NCBI RefSeq assembly: GCF_005221285.1
Contig: NZ_CP039886.1
Coordinates: 310,001-374,000, forward strand
Length of the DNA: 64,000 bases
Source: Neisseria flavescens
GTDB taxonomy: Bacteria; Pseudomonadota; Gammaproteobacteria; Burkholderiales; Neisseriaceae
Reading direction: 5' to 3'
Positions 51,057 through 59,239 of the stretch are shown here, piece by piece. A program made the translations under genes and the position numbers. Every line of letters begins with the position of its first letter. Position 1 is the first letter of the stretch. A model generated the notes under the pieces. It saw only the letters and a list, made by a program, of their open reading frames with translations. It ran no database searches and had not been told where the DNA came from.

Positions 51057-51581
51057 ATGAGACTAGATCCTTATAAAAATGATATCGGCATGCAGGTTGT
51101 TCGAGCGAACAGACTAGGCGATATCAAATTTCTGCAAAAAACGGCAGACAGCGGCCAGTTTGATCCTTTGAAAATCACGCCGTCTGAAAAATGGAGCTAT
51201 CTGCACCGCATTAATATGAATCCTCACAGTCCTTCACCGCTAGAAACCGTCCGGTTCTATCTGGACAAAGGCGTAGCAGTCAATGCCCAAGATATATACG
51301 GCATGACTCCACTACATTACGCCATGCGTGCCAGAAACGGCGATGCATCATTAGCGTTGCTGGAGGCAGGAGCAAATCCGAATATAGCCGATGAAGACAA
51401 TATGATTCCTCTAGCAATGATAGGCTATATGCCTGAACGATTAGATGTTTTGAAAGCTATGCTTGATAGTGGTGCTAATGTTCATTTTTTTAATGGAAAC
51501 GAAACAGTTATAGACAGCTATCGCTCAGATTCAGAACCGGAGCTAATGCCTATCGTGGCATTAATGGAGCAATATGCGTAA
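51057..51581 (+). CDS. Ankyrin-repeat protein, probable immunity protein
   Basis: A 174-residue protein with at least three ankyrin repeats: VRANRLGDIKFLQKTAD, AQDIYGMTPLHYAMRARNGDASLALLEAGANPN and ADEDNMIPLAMIG...LDVLKAMLDSGANV. It starts two bases after the stop of the toxin fragment, the standard toxin-then-immunity order. Ankyrin proteins serve as immunity partners of several polymorphic toxins. No membrane segment or signal peptide, so it would act in the cytoplasm against a nuclease-type toxin. Confidence 0.75.
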   Translation: MRLDPYKNDIGMQVVRANRLGDIKFLQKTADSGQFDPLKITPSEKWSYLHRINMNPHSPSPLETVRFYLDKGVAVNAQDIYGMTPLHYAMRARNGDASLALLEAGANPNIADEDNMIPLAMIGYMPERLDVLKAMLDSGANVHFFNGNETVIDSYRSDSEPELMPIVALMEQYA

Positions 51582-51635
51582 GAGACAAAAAGAAGCAAGG
51601 CGAAGGCGGCTACCACATCACAGAGGAGAGACGTT

Positions 51636-52034
51636 TTATTTTTTCCCGTGAGATTTTTTGACATCTGCTTCAGTAATCGTACCGCCGCCATTGTTGAAGG
51701 CGTTCATGATGTAAGTGGCAACGGCGGCAACATCGGCATCATTGATGGCGGTAGCAGGCATAAAGCCGTTGTAGGATTTGCCGTTTACTTTAATTGGGCC
51801 GTTGATGCCTTTGGTCATGCTTTGCAACAGCACTTGCGGTTTTTTATTGATATAGTCGGACTGGAATAAAGGCGGGAACATGGCACCCCGGCCTTCGCCT
51901 TTTTTACCGTGGCAGGCAGCGCAGTTGGTTTCGTAAATTTTTTGTCCTTTGCTCATCAGCGCGGCATCAGCGGCAAAAGCAGTTGGGAGGCTGAGTGCGG
52001 TCAGAAGGATGAGGATAGGGCGGAGTGCAGTCAT
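51636..52034 (-). CDS. Class I cytochrome c
   Basis: A 132-residue exported protein: signal peptide ending PTAFAA, haem-binding CAACH in ETNCAACHGKKGEG (about residues 38-42) and the distal Met ligand in YNGFMPATAI. A periplasmic electron carrier. It lies between the ankyrin gene (convergent) and hemH, a haem-synthesis gene, though a DUS pair separates it from hemH. Confidence 0.9.
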   Translation of the reverse strand: MTALRPILILLTALSLPTAFAADAALMSKGQKIYETNCAACHGKKGEGRGAMFPPLFQSDYINKKPQVLLQSMTKGINGPIKVNGKSYNGFMPATAINDADVAAVATYIMNAFNNGGGTITEADVKKSHGKK

Positions 52035-52112
52035 GATGTGTTCCTTTTTGAGTGGTGTTTTTGGATGGCCACACGCTTGGTTTGCGTTTTAATAGCTTGA
52101 TGATAACGCTAA

Positions 52113-52148
52113 AGGCCGTCTGAAAGTGGATTTTTCAGACGGCCTTTG
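52113..52148 (-). terminator. DUS inverted pair downstream of hemH
   Basis: AGGCCGTCTGAA (52113-52124) and TTCAGACGGCCT (52134-52145), after the minus-strand hemH. Confidence 0.75.
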
Positions 52149-52155
52149 GTTTAGG

Positions 52156-53166
52156 TCAAATCCAGCCTTGCAGATTGGCCCGACTTAATTGTGCAAGTGC
52201 GGCAATCCAGTCGGCGGAATCGTTGAGGCAGGGGATGTAACGGTATTCTTTGCCGCCTGCGGCGTGGAATTGTTCGCGTCCCATAATGGCGATTTCTTCC
52301 ATGGTTTCAAGGCAGTCGGCCAGGAAGCCGGGGCAGAATACGTCGAGTTTGGTCGTGCCTTGTTTCGGCAGCTGATCAAACAGGGCTTGCGTGCTGGGCT
52401 TGACCCATTGGGATTTGCCAAATTGGCTTTGGAAAGAAACGATGTATTCTTGTTCGGACAAGCCCAATGCCTGCGCCAACAGCTTGGCAGTATGGTGGCA
52501 CTCGTCAGGATAAGGGTCGCCGTCGTCATGATGCTTTTGCGGAATGCCGTGGAAACTCAACATTAGTTTTTCGCTGCGTCCGTTTTGGGTCCAATAGGCT
52601 TCAATATGCTGCTTCATGGCTTGAATATAGGCGGCATCGTCGTAATAACGGGAGACGGTGCGGACGCTCATTTGGTTGCGTTGCAGCAATAACTCTTGAA
52701 ACACTTTGTCCAAAGCCGCGCCGGTAGAGGAACCGGCATATTGCGGATAGAGCGGGATGACCAGTAATTTGCCCACGCCTTGGGCTTTGAGTTCCGCCAA
52801 AACGTCGGCAACGCTTGGATTGCCGTAAGTCATGGCATGACGGACGATGACATTGGGCAAATGTTTGGCCAGGGCTTCTGCTTGGCGGCGTGTGTAAACC
52901 TCAAGCGGCGAACCTTCTTTAAACCAAACCTTTTCATAGGCATGCGCGCTTTTTTTCGGGCGAAAAGTCAATACCAAGCCGCGCAATATCGGTTGCCATA
53001 AAAGTTTAGGCAGTTCGACAACGCGTTGATCAGACAGAAATTCTTTCAAGTAAGGCTTGACTGCGGCAGCAGTGGGTGCGTCAGGCGTGCCGAGATTGAG
53101 CAGCAGGACGGCGGTACGGTTTTGTGCGGTGTAGGCTAAGGGCGGTTCGGTATGGAAACGGGACAT
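52156..53166 (-). CDS. hemH: Ferrochelatase
   Basis: A 336-residue ferrochelatase: VLLLNLGTPDAPT near the N-terminus, VIPLYPQYAGSSTGAALD, the active-site SFHGIPQKH with the catalytic His, QSQFGKSQWVKPST and VFCPGFLADCLETMEEI with the catalytic Glu. It inserts ferrous iron into protoporphyrin IX at the inner membrane. Confidence 0.96.
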   Translation of the reverse strand: MSRFHTEPPLAYTAQNRTAVLLLNLGTPDAPTAAAVKPYLKEFLSDQRVVELPKLLWQPILRGLVLTFRPKKSAHAYEKVWFKEGSPLEVYTRRQAEALAKHLPNVIVRHAMTYGNPSVADVLAELKAQGVGKLLVIPLYPQYAGSSTGAALDKVFQELLLQRNQMSVRTVSRYYDDAAYIQAMKQHIEAYWTQNGRSEKLMLSFHGIPQKHHDDGDPYPDECHHTAKLLAQALGLSEQEYIVSFQSQFGKSQWVKPSTQALFDQLPKQGTTKLDVFCPGFLADCLETMEEIAIMGREQFHAAGGKEYRYIPCLNDSADWIAALAQLSRANLQGWI

Positions 53167-53194
53167 GATTGTACTTTATTAATTAAGAATATTG

Positions 53195-53246
53195 AGGCCG
53201 TCTGAAAAGCAGTTTGAATTAAAACCTGATTTCAGACGGTCTTTAA
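53195..53246 (-). terminator. DUS-pair downstream of tgt
   Basis: AGGCCGTCTGAA (53195-53206) faces TTCAGACGGTCT (53231-53242; one mismatch). Confidence 0.6.
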
Positions 53247-53251
53247 AAGGA

Positions 53252-54367
53252 TTAATCCACACCGCGGGCGCGGTTTTCATGGAATTGCGCCTGCCAATCG
53301 GCAAATTTGCCTTGTTCGATGGCTTCGCGCATTTCTGCCATGATGACTTGGTAGAAGTGCAGATTGTGGATGGTGTTGAGCTGTGCGCCCAAGATTTCGC
53401 CGACGCGGTGCAGATGGTGGAGGTAGGAGCGGCTGAAATTCTGACAGGCGTAGCAGGTGCAGCTTTCATCAATTGGACGCTTGTCGAGTTTGTGTTTGGC
53501 GTTTTTGATTTTCAAATCGCCAAAACGGGTAAACAGCCAGCCGTTACGCGCATTGCGGGTAGGCATAACGCAGTCGAACATATCCACGCCGTGTGCCACG
53601 CCGTACACCAAATCTTCAGGCGTGCCGACGCCCATCAAATAATGAGGTTTGTGTTCCGGCAGGATAGGGCCGACAGCGCGTAACATACGGTACATTTCGG
53701 GCTTAGGTTCGCCAACGGACAAGCCGCCGATGGCCAAGCCGGGAAAGTCGAGTTCTTCCAAGCCTTTCAGAGATTCTTCACGCAAATCTTCATACATCGC
53801 GCCTTGTACAATGCCAAACAGCGCATTCGGATTTTTTAGGTCTTCAAAAGCCTTTTTGCTTCGTTCCGCCCAGCGTAGGCTCATTTGCAGCGATTTTTGC
53901 GCTTGGCTGTGTGTTGCTTCGCCCGGGGTACATTCGTCCAGCTGCATCACGATGTCGGAATTCAATACGGTTTGGATTTTCATCGATACTTCGGGCGAGA
54001 GGAACAGTTTGTCGCCGTTGATCGGGCTTTGGAATGTACAGCCTTCTTCGGTCAGCTTACGCATATCGGACAACGAAAATACTTGGAAACCGCCCGAGTC
54101 GGTCAAAATCGGCTTATCCCAGCCGATAAATTCGTGCAAGCCGCCGAATTGTTCGATGACTTCCAAACCGGGGCGCAGCCACAGATGGTAAGTGTTGCCT
54201 AAGATAATTTGCGCTTTGATGTCATGCAGGTTTTGCGGGTTCATCGCTTTGACCGAACCGTAAGTGCCGACCGGCATAAATACCGGCGTTTCGATTTTGC
54301 CGTGGTTCAGTTTCAAAGTGCCGCGTCGGGCATGACCGTCTTTTTTGTGTAAGGTAAATTTGAGCAT
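53252..54367 (-). CDS. tgt: Queuine tRNA-ribosyltransferase
   Basis: A 371-residue TIM-barrel enzyme: TPVFMPVGTYGSVKAM, catalytic Asp in LTDSGGFQVFSL, LDECTPG, GLAIGGLSVGEP, the nucleophile Asp in DMFDCVMPTRNARNG and the zinc site CTCYACQNFSRSYLHHL. It exchanges G34 for preQ1 in GUN-anticodon tRNAs. A bare start codon region with weak ribosome binding site; length is standard. Confidence 0.97.
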   Translation of the reverse strand: MLKFTLHKKDGHARRGTLKLNHGKIETPVFMPVGTYGSVKAMNPQNLHDIKAQIILGNTYHLWLRPGLEVIEQFGGLHEFIGWDKPILTDSGGFQVFSLSDMRKLTEEGCTFQSPINGDKLFLSPEVSMKIQTVLNSDIVMQLDECTPGEATHSQAQKSLQMSLRWAERSKKAFEDLKNPNALFGIVQGAMYEDLREESLKGLEELDFPGLAIGGLSVGEPKPEMYRMLRAVGPILPEHKPHYLMGVGTPEDLVYGVAHGVDMFDCVMPTRNARNGWLFTRFGDLKIKNAKHKLDKRPIDESCTCYACQNFSRSYLHHLHRVGEILGAQLNTIHNLHFYQVIMAEMREAIEQGKFADWQAQFHENRARGVD

Positions 54368-54604
54368 AGTAATAATAGATTGGACGTTCGCGCGTGTGCG
54401 AAATGAAAGGGCAGATTATAAAGGATTTTTCGTTGATTGACGGCTGGATTTTATCTTTGTCAAAACAATGCTTCGGACGGCCTGAATGATGAGGGAAATA
54501 AAAAATGAGGTATAAATCAAACAAAAATATTCAGGCCGTCTGAAAAGTATTTACAGATGCTTGCAAAAGGGAACACGCTTCGTTACAATAAGCGACTTAG
54601 ATGA

Positions 54605-54681
54605 AGGCACATAGCTCAGTTGGTTAGAGCACCACCTTGACATGGTGGGGGTCGTTGGTTCGAGTCCAATTGTGCCTACCA
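54605..54681 (+). tRNA. tRNA-Val (anticodon GAC)
   Basis: 77 bases fold as a full cloverleaf: acceptor AGGCACA/TGTGCCT, D arm GCTC...GAGC, anticodon stem CCACC/GGTGG with loop TTGACAT (anticodon GAC), five-base variable loop, T arm GTTGG-TTCGAGT-CCAAT, discriminator A and encoded CCA. A TACAAT at about 54587 may be its -10 box. Confidence 0.96.
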
Positions 54682-54686
54682 AATTT

Positions 54687-54714
54687 CCATAACGGCTTTA
54701 TGCCGTTATTTTTT
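54687..54714 (+). terminator. Rho-independent terminator after tRNA-Val
   Basis: ATAACGGC-TTTAT-GCCGTTAT followed by T6, immediately before the thrS ribosome binding site. Confidence 0.85.
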
Positions 54715-54733
54715 AATGTTTTGGAGCTTTCTG

Positions 54734-56647
54734 ATGTTGAACATTACCTTGCCGGACGGTTCGGTCCGCCAATATGAATCACCCGTTACCGTGGCGCAAA
54801 TTGCAGCGTCTATCGGTGCAGGTTTGGCAAAGGCAACGGTAGCGGGCAAGGTTAACGGTAAATTGGTGGATGCTTGCGATCCGATTACCGAAGATGCCCA
54901 TGTTCAAATCATTACGCCTAAAGACAAAGAAGGTGTGGAAATTATCCGCCATTCCTGCGCGCACTTGGTTGGTCATGCGGTCAAGCAGCTCTATCCTGAT
55001 GCCAAAATGGTTATCGGTCCGGTTATTGAAGACGGGTTCTATTACGATATCGCAACTGAAAAACCATTTACCCCTGATGATGTGGCTGCTATCGAAGCGC
55101 GCATGAAAGAGTTGATTGCACAAGATTATGACGTTATTAAAGTGATGACGCCTCGTGCAGAAACCGTCAAAATTTTCCAAGATCGCGGCGAAGAGTACAA
55201 ATTGCGTCTGATTGAAGACATGCCTGAAGTGGAAGCAATGGGTATGTATCATCATCAAGAATACGTCGATATGTGCCGCGGTCCCCACGTTCCAAACACC
55301 CGCTTTCTGAAAAACTTCAAGCTGACCAAACTGGCAGGCGCATACTGGCGCGGCGACAGCAACAATGAAATGTTGCAACGTATTTACGGTACGGCTTGGG
55401 CAAGTAAAGACGAATTGAAAGCCTATATCCAACGCATAGAGGAAGCGGAAAAACGCGACCACCGTAAGCTGGGTAAACAATTGGATTTGTTCCACCTGCA
55501 AGATGAAGCACCGGGCATGGTGTTCTGGCATCCTAAAGGCTGGGCTTTGTGGCAAGTGATTGAGCAGCATATGCGCAAAGAGTTAAATGTTGCCGGTTAT
55601 AAAGAGGTGAAAACGCCTCAGATTATGGATAAAACCTTCTGGGAAAAATCCGGCCACTGGGAAAACTATAAAGACAATATGTTCGTGACCAGTTCTGAAA
55701 AACGTGAATACGCGGTTAAACCGATGAACTGTCCGGGTCATGTGCAAATTTTCAATAACGGCTTGCGCTCATATCGCGATTTGCCAATGCGTTTAGCTGA
55801 GTTCGGTTCTTGCCACCGTAATGAACCAAGCGGTGCATTGCATGGTCTGATGCGTGTTCGCGGTTTTGTACAAGATGATGCGCACATCTTCTGTACCGAA
55901 GATCAAATCGTTGATGAAGCACGCGCATTCAATGAATTGCTGGTTCGCATTTACAAACAATTCGGCTTCCATGATGTTGCCGTGAAGTTGTCCCTCCGCC
56001 CTGAACAACGTGCAGGTTCTGACGAAGTTTGGGATAAAGCCGAACAAGGCCTGCGTGATGCATTGACCGCTTGCGGCGTAGAGTGGGAAGAGTTGCCTGG
56101 CGAAGGTGCATTCTATGGTCCTAAGATTGAGTACCATGTTAAAGATGCCTTGGGTCGCTCTTGGCAGTGTGGTACCCTGCAGTTGGACTTCGTATTGCCA
56201 GAGCGTTTGAATGCCGAATATGTAACAGAAAACAACGACCGTGCGCGTCCTGTAATGTTGCACCGTGCTATTTTGGGTTCATTGGAGCGCTTCATCGGTA
56301 TTCTGATTGAAAATCATGCAGGCTCATTCCCATTGTGGCTTGCGCCGGTTCAAATGGTGATTATGAATATCACCGAGAACCAAGCAGATTATTGTCGCGA
56401 AGTGGCTGCCAAGTTGCAGGCGGCAGGCTTCCGTGTCGAATTGGATTTGCGTAACGAAAAAATCGGTTACAAAATCCGTGACAACAGCCAATACCGTTTC
56501 CCTTATCAAATTGTCGTCGGCGATAAAGAGAAACAAGAAAACAAAGTTGCGGTACGCCGCAAAGCAGAAGACTTGGGTTCTTTGAATGTAGATGATTTTA
56601 TTGCTCAATTGCAGCAAGAAATCACTGACGCCCTCGTCAATCATTAA
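54734..56647 (+). CDS. thrS: Threonyl-tRNA synthetase
   Basis: From ATG with GGAG 7 bases upstream the protein is 637 residues: N-terminal TGS domain (MLNITLPDGSVRQYESPVTV), editing domain with HSCAHLVGHAVKQLYP and the YCRE/DMCRGPHVP zinc-site region, catalytic core with MNCPGHVQIF, FGSCHRNEPSGALHGLMRVRGF and AILGSLERFIG, then an anticodon-binding domain. An upstream in-frame ATG (54716) sits before the ribosome binding site. It heads the thrS-infC-rpmI-rplT cluster. Confidence 0.97.
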   Translation: MLNITLPDGSVRQYESPVTVAQIAASIGAGLAKATVAGKVNGKLVDACDPITEDAHVQIITPKDKEGVEIIRHSCAHLVGHAVKQLYPDAKMVIGPVIEDGFYYDIATEKPFTPDDVAAIEARMKELIAQDYDVIKVMTPRAETVKIFQDRGEEYKLRLIEDMPEVEAMGMYHHQEYVDMCRGPHVPNTRFLKNFKLTKLAGAYWRGDSNNEMLQRIYGTAWASKDELKAYIQRIEEAEKRDHRKLGKQLDLFHLQDEAPGMVFWHPKGWALWQVIEQHMRKELNVAGYKEVKTPQIMDKTFWEKSGHWENYKDNMFVTSSEKREYAVKPMNCPGHVQIFNNGLRSYRDLPMRLAEFGSCHRNEPSGALHGLMRVRGFVQDDAHIFCTEDQIVDEARAFNELLVRIYKQFGFHDVAVKLSLRPEQRAGSDEVWDKAEQGLRDALTACGVEWEELPGEGAFYGPKIEYHVKDALGRSWQCGTLQLDFVLPERLNAEYVTENNDRARPVMLHRAILGSLERFIGILIENHAGSFPLWLAPVQMVIMNITENQADYCREVAAKLQAAGFRVELDLRNEKIGYKIRDNSQYRFPYQIVVGDKEKQENKVAVRRKAEDLGSLNVDDFIAQLQQEITDALVNH

Positions 56648-56664
56648 TTTTTATAGGAGTATTC

Positions 56665-57186
56665 ATCATCGCTCAAGAACGCGAAGCACGAATCAATGGT
56701 GAAATTACCGCCAAAGAAGTGCGATTAATCAGTGAGTCAGGCAATCAGCTTGGTGTCGTTTCAGTTCGTGAAGCTCTGGCTATGGCCGAAGAGCAAGATG
56801 TCGATTTGGTAGAAATTTCCCCGACTGCCAAACCGCCTGTATGCAAACTGATGGATTACGGTAAATACAAATACCAACAAGCCAAGAAGCGCGACGAAGC
56901 CAAGAAAAACCAAAAGCAGGTACAAATCAAGGAAATTAAATTCCGTCCGGGTACTGATGAAGGCGACTATCAAATCAAGATGCGCAACATCAACCGCTTC
57001 CTTGCCGATGGTGACAAAGTCAAAGTGACATTGCGTTTCCGCGGTCGTGAGATGGCTCACCAACAATTGGGTGCCCAATTGCTTGAACGCGTAAAAGAAG
57101 AGTTGGCTGAAGTGGCACAAATCGAGTCTTTCCCTAAAATGGAAGGCCGCCAAATGGTGATGATGATTGCGCCTAAGAAAAAATAA
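56665..57186 (+). CDS. infC: Translation initiation factor IF-3, AUC start
   Basis: No ATG, GTG or TTG is suitably placed; AGGAG (56655-56659) is followed five bases later by ATC ATC GCT CAA GAA, so translation starts at AUC (56665), giving 173 residues (I-A-Q-E-R-E-A-R-I-N-G...). Near-cognate starts (AUU, AUC) are a hallmark of infC and let IF-3 repress its own translation by rejecting non-AUG codons. Motifs: PVCKLMDYGKYKY, KEIKFRPGTDEGDY, KVTLRFRGREMAH. Confidence 0.95.
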   Translation: MIAQEREARINGEITAKEVRLISESGNQLGVVSVREALAMAEEQDVDLVEISPTAKPPVCKLMDYGKYKYQQAKKRDEAKKNQKQVQIKEIKFRPGTDEGDYQIKMRNINRFLADGDKVKVTLRFRGREMAHQQLGAQLLERVKEELAEVAQIESFPKMEGRQMVMMIAPKKK

Positions 57187-57195
57187 AGCTATAAT
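57168..57195 (+). promoter_or_regulatory. Putative promoter of rpmI-rplT inside the infC end
   Basis: TTGCGC (57168-57173) and a perfect TATAAT (57190-57195) are 16 bases apart. The start would fall at about 57202, right at the pseudoknot. Confidence 0.5.
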
Positions 57196-57201
57196 GCAAG
57201 G

Positions 57202-57244
57202 CTTATTTCGATTGCCGCTCGGAATAAGGTTTAATTAGCGGCAA
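57202..57244 (+). promoter_or_regulatory. H-type pseudoknot leader of rpmI-rplT
   Basis: Stem 1 pairs CTTATTTC (57202-57209) with GGAATAAG (57221-57228, one G-T); stem 2 pairs TTGCCGCT (57212-57219), which lies in the loop of stem 1, with AGCGGCAA (57237-57244). Loops are 2, 1 and 8 bases, ideal for an H-type pseudoknot. In E. coli and Bacillus ribosomal protein L20 represses this operon by binding structured leaders that mimic 23S rRNA, so the same role is likely here. Confidence 0.6.
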
Positions 57245-57328
57245 AAACCGTGGTATTTTGGGTTCCAAGTGTTTGAAATTTATTTCAAAACCCCTTATAC
57301 CTTATCTAATAACGAATGGAGTTTTCCA

Positions 57329-57526
57329 ATGCCTAAAATGAAAACCAAGTCTAGCGCGAAAAAACGCTTTAAAGTACTGGGTAACGGTGGTGTAAAACGC
57401 GGTCATGCGTTCAAAAGTCACATCCTGACCAAAAAAACCACTAAAACTAAACGTCAATTGCGCGGCACCGCTATGGTGGATTCACGCGATTTGGCTTCTG
57501 TTGCTAAAATGTTGCCCTACGCTTAA
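57329..57526 (+). CDS. rpmI: 50S ribosomal protein L35
   Basis: From ATG with GGAG upstream the protein is 65 residues (PKMKTKSSAKKRFKVLGNGG..., LRGTAMVDSRDLASVAKMLPYA), standard L35. The frame extends 20 codons upstream into the leader but lacks support. rplT follows after 12 bases. Confidence 0.97.
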   Translation: MPKMKTKSSAKKRFKVLGNGGVKRGHAFKSHILTKKTTKTKRQLRGTAMVDSRDLASVAKMLPYA

Positions 57527-57538
57527 GGAGTTTAGAAT

Positions 57539-57898
57539 ATGCCACGCGTAAAACGCGGTGTTACCGCTCGTGCTCGTCATCAAAAAGTCTTCGCGTTAGC
57601 CAAAGGCTACCGCGGTCGTCGTAAAAACGTTTACCGTGTTGCCAAACAAGCGGTAATGAAAGCCGGTCAATACGCATACCGTGACCGTCGCCAACGCAAA
57701 CGTCAATTCCGTCAACTGTGGATCGTTCGTATCAACGCAGGTGCCCGTGAAAATGGTCTGTCTTACAGCAAATTCATGAACGGCCTGAAACGCGCTGCCA
57801 TCGAAATCGACCGTAAAGTATTGGCTGATTTGGCTGTATTCGACAAAGCTGCATTCGCACAATTGGTTGAAAAAGCTAAAGCTGCTTTGGCTGCTTAA
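57539..57898 (+). CDS. rplT: 50S ribosomal protein L20
   Basis: A 119-residue L20: PRVKRGVTARARHQKVFALAKGYRGRRKNVYR, YRDRRQRKRQFRQLWIVRINAGAR and the C-terminal RNA-binding domain (GLSYSKFMNGLKRAAIEIDRKVLADLA). It is needed for early 50S assembly and probably autoregulates the operon. AAGGAG precedes the ATG. Confidence 0.98.
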   Translation: MPRVKRGVTARARHQKVFALAKGYRGRRKNVYRVAKQAVMKAGQYAYRDRRQRKRQFRQLWIVRINAGARENGLSYSKFMNGLKRAAIEIDRKVLADLAVFDKAAFAQLVEKAKAALAA

Positions 57899-57915
57899 TT
57901 CGATAAGATTATTTA

Positions 57916-57944
57916 AAAAGGAAGCTTATGCTTCCTTTTTTCTT
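57916..57944 (+). terminator. Rho-independent terminator of rplT
   Basis: AAAGGAAGC-TTAT-GCTTCCTTT followed by a T run. Confidence 0.9.
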
Positions 57945-58146
57945 TTCTTAAAGAAATCCTATGTAGTTGATTTTCTTTCTTTAAACTCTATTTTTTTATA
58001 CTAATTTGCGATAAAATAGGCCTCTCTTATCAAACGGATTGGCCGCAGTAAGACAAAAGGCCGTCTGAACGGGTTTGCAATCAAATCCAACAGACGGCTT
58101 TGTTGTTTTAGACGGCCTGCCATCAACAAACAGACGATAAACCACT

Positions 58147-59136
58147 ATGGAAAATGTAAACCGTATCGTTGCAGAAGGTATTGCCGCTATTGAAGCCGCG
58201 CAAGACTTCAATGCCTTAGAACAAATTAAAGCACGCTATCTTGGTAAAACCGGCGAATTGACCGGACTTTTGAAAACTTTGGGCCAAATGTCTCCTGAAG
58301 AGCGTAAAACCATAGGTGCGCACATCAACGAATGCAAAAATCAGTTTCAGACGGCCTTTAATAGCAAACGCGATGCCCTGAATGAAGCCAAGCTGCAATC
58401 CCAATTGGCTGCAGAAGCATTGGATATTACGTTGCCGGGCCGTGCGCAAGAACATGGCGGTTTGCATCCAGTTACTTTGACTTTGCAACGTGTGGTCGAG
58501 CTGTTTCACGGTATGGGTTTTGAAGTGGCGGACGGCCCTGAAATCGAAGACGATTTCCATAATTTCCAAGCTTTGAATATTCCTGCAAATCACCCAGCGC
58601 GTGCGATGCAAGATACTTTCTACGTTGAAAACGGCGATGTTTTGCGTACACACACTTCGCCTATTCAAATCCGCTATATGCTCGACAAAAAAGAGCCGCC
58701 TATCCGTATTATTGCTCCCGGCCGCGTTTACCGCGTGGACAGTGATGCCACACATTCGCCTATGTTCCATCAGGCTGAAGGTTTGTGGGTAGAAGAGGGT
58801 GTGACTTTTGCCGACTTGAAAGCTGTGTTTACTGACTTTATCCGCCGCTTCTTTGAACGCGATGACCTGCAAGTACGTTTCCGTCCGTCTTTCTTCCCAT
58901 TTACCGAGCCTTCTGCTGAAATTGACATCATGGGCGAAAACGGTAAATGGTTGGAAGTAGGTGGTTGCGGTATGGTACATCCTAACGTGTTGAAAAATGT
59001 GAATATCGATCCTGAGAAATATACCGGTTTCGCTTTCGGTATCGGTCTCGACCGCTTTGCTATGTTGCGCTACAACGTCAATGATTTGCGCCTGTTCTTC
59101 GATAATGATTTGAACTTTTTGAAGCAGTTTAAATAA
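58147..59136 (+). CDS. pheS: Phenylalanyl-tRNA synthetase alpha subunit
   Basis: A 329-residue subunit with an N-terminal coiled coil (ALEQIKARYLGKTGELTGLLKTL), class II motif 2 (HTSPIQIRYML, IAPGRVYRVDSDATHSPMFHQAEG) and motif 3 (GCGMVHPNVL, GFAFGIGLDRFAMLRY). The binding pocket has the usual Ala in GFAFG. A reverse DUS inside the gene (about 58347-58358) reads Phe-Gln-Thr-Ala-Phe. pheT follows after a DUS hairpin. Confidence 0.97.
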   Translation: MENVNRIVAEGIAAIEAAQDFNALEQIKARYLGKTGELTGLLKTLGQMSPEERKTIGAHINECKNQFQTAFNSKRDALNEAKLQSQLAAEALDITLPGRAQEHGGLHPVTLTLQRVVELFHGMGFEVADGPEIEDDFHNFQALNIPANHPARAMQDTFYVENGDVLRTHTSPIQIRYMLDKKEPPIRIIAPGRVYRVDSDATHSPMFHQAEGLWVEEGVTFADLKAVFTDFIRRFFERDDLQVRFRPSFFPFTEPSAEIDIMGENGKWLEVGGCGMVHPNVLKNVNIDPEKYTGFAFGIGLDRFAMLRYNVNDLRLFFDNDLNFLKQFK

Positions 59137-59156
59137 ATTTAAGATGGTCTTTTAAT

Positions 59157-59222
59157 AGGCCGTCTGAAAAGTGAATAGATATTACTGATTTCGTCTGATA
59201 AAGATTTGTTTCAGACGGCCTG
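59157..59222 (+). terminator. DUS inverted pair inside the pheS-pheT gap
   Basis: AGGCCGTCTGAA (59157-59168) and TTCAGACGGCCT (59210-59221) with a 41-base loop. The two genes encode subunits of one enzyme, so full termination here would be odd; it may reduce but not stop read-through. Confidence 0.5.
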
Positions 59223-59239
59223 ATAGTAGAGAAAATAAT

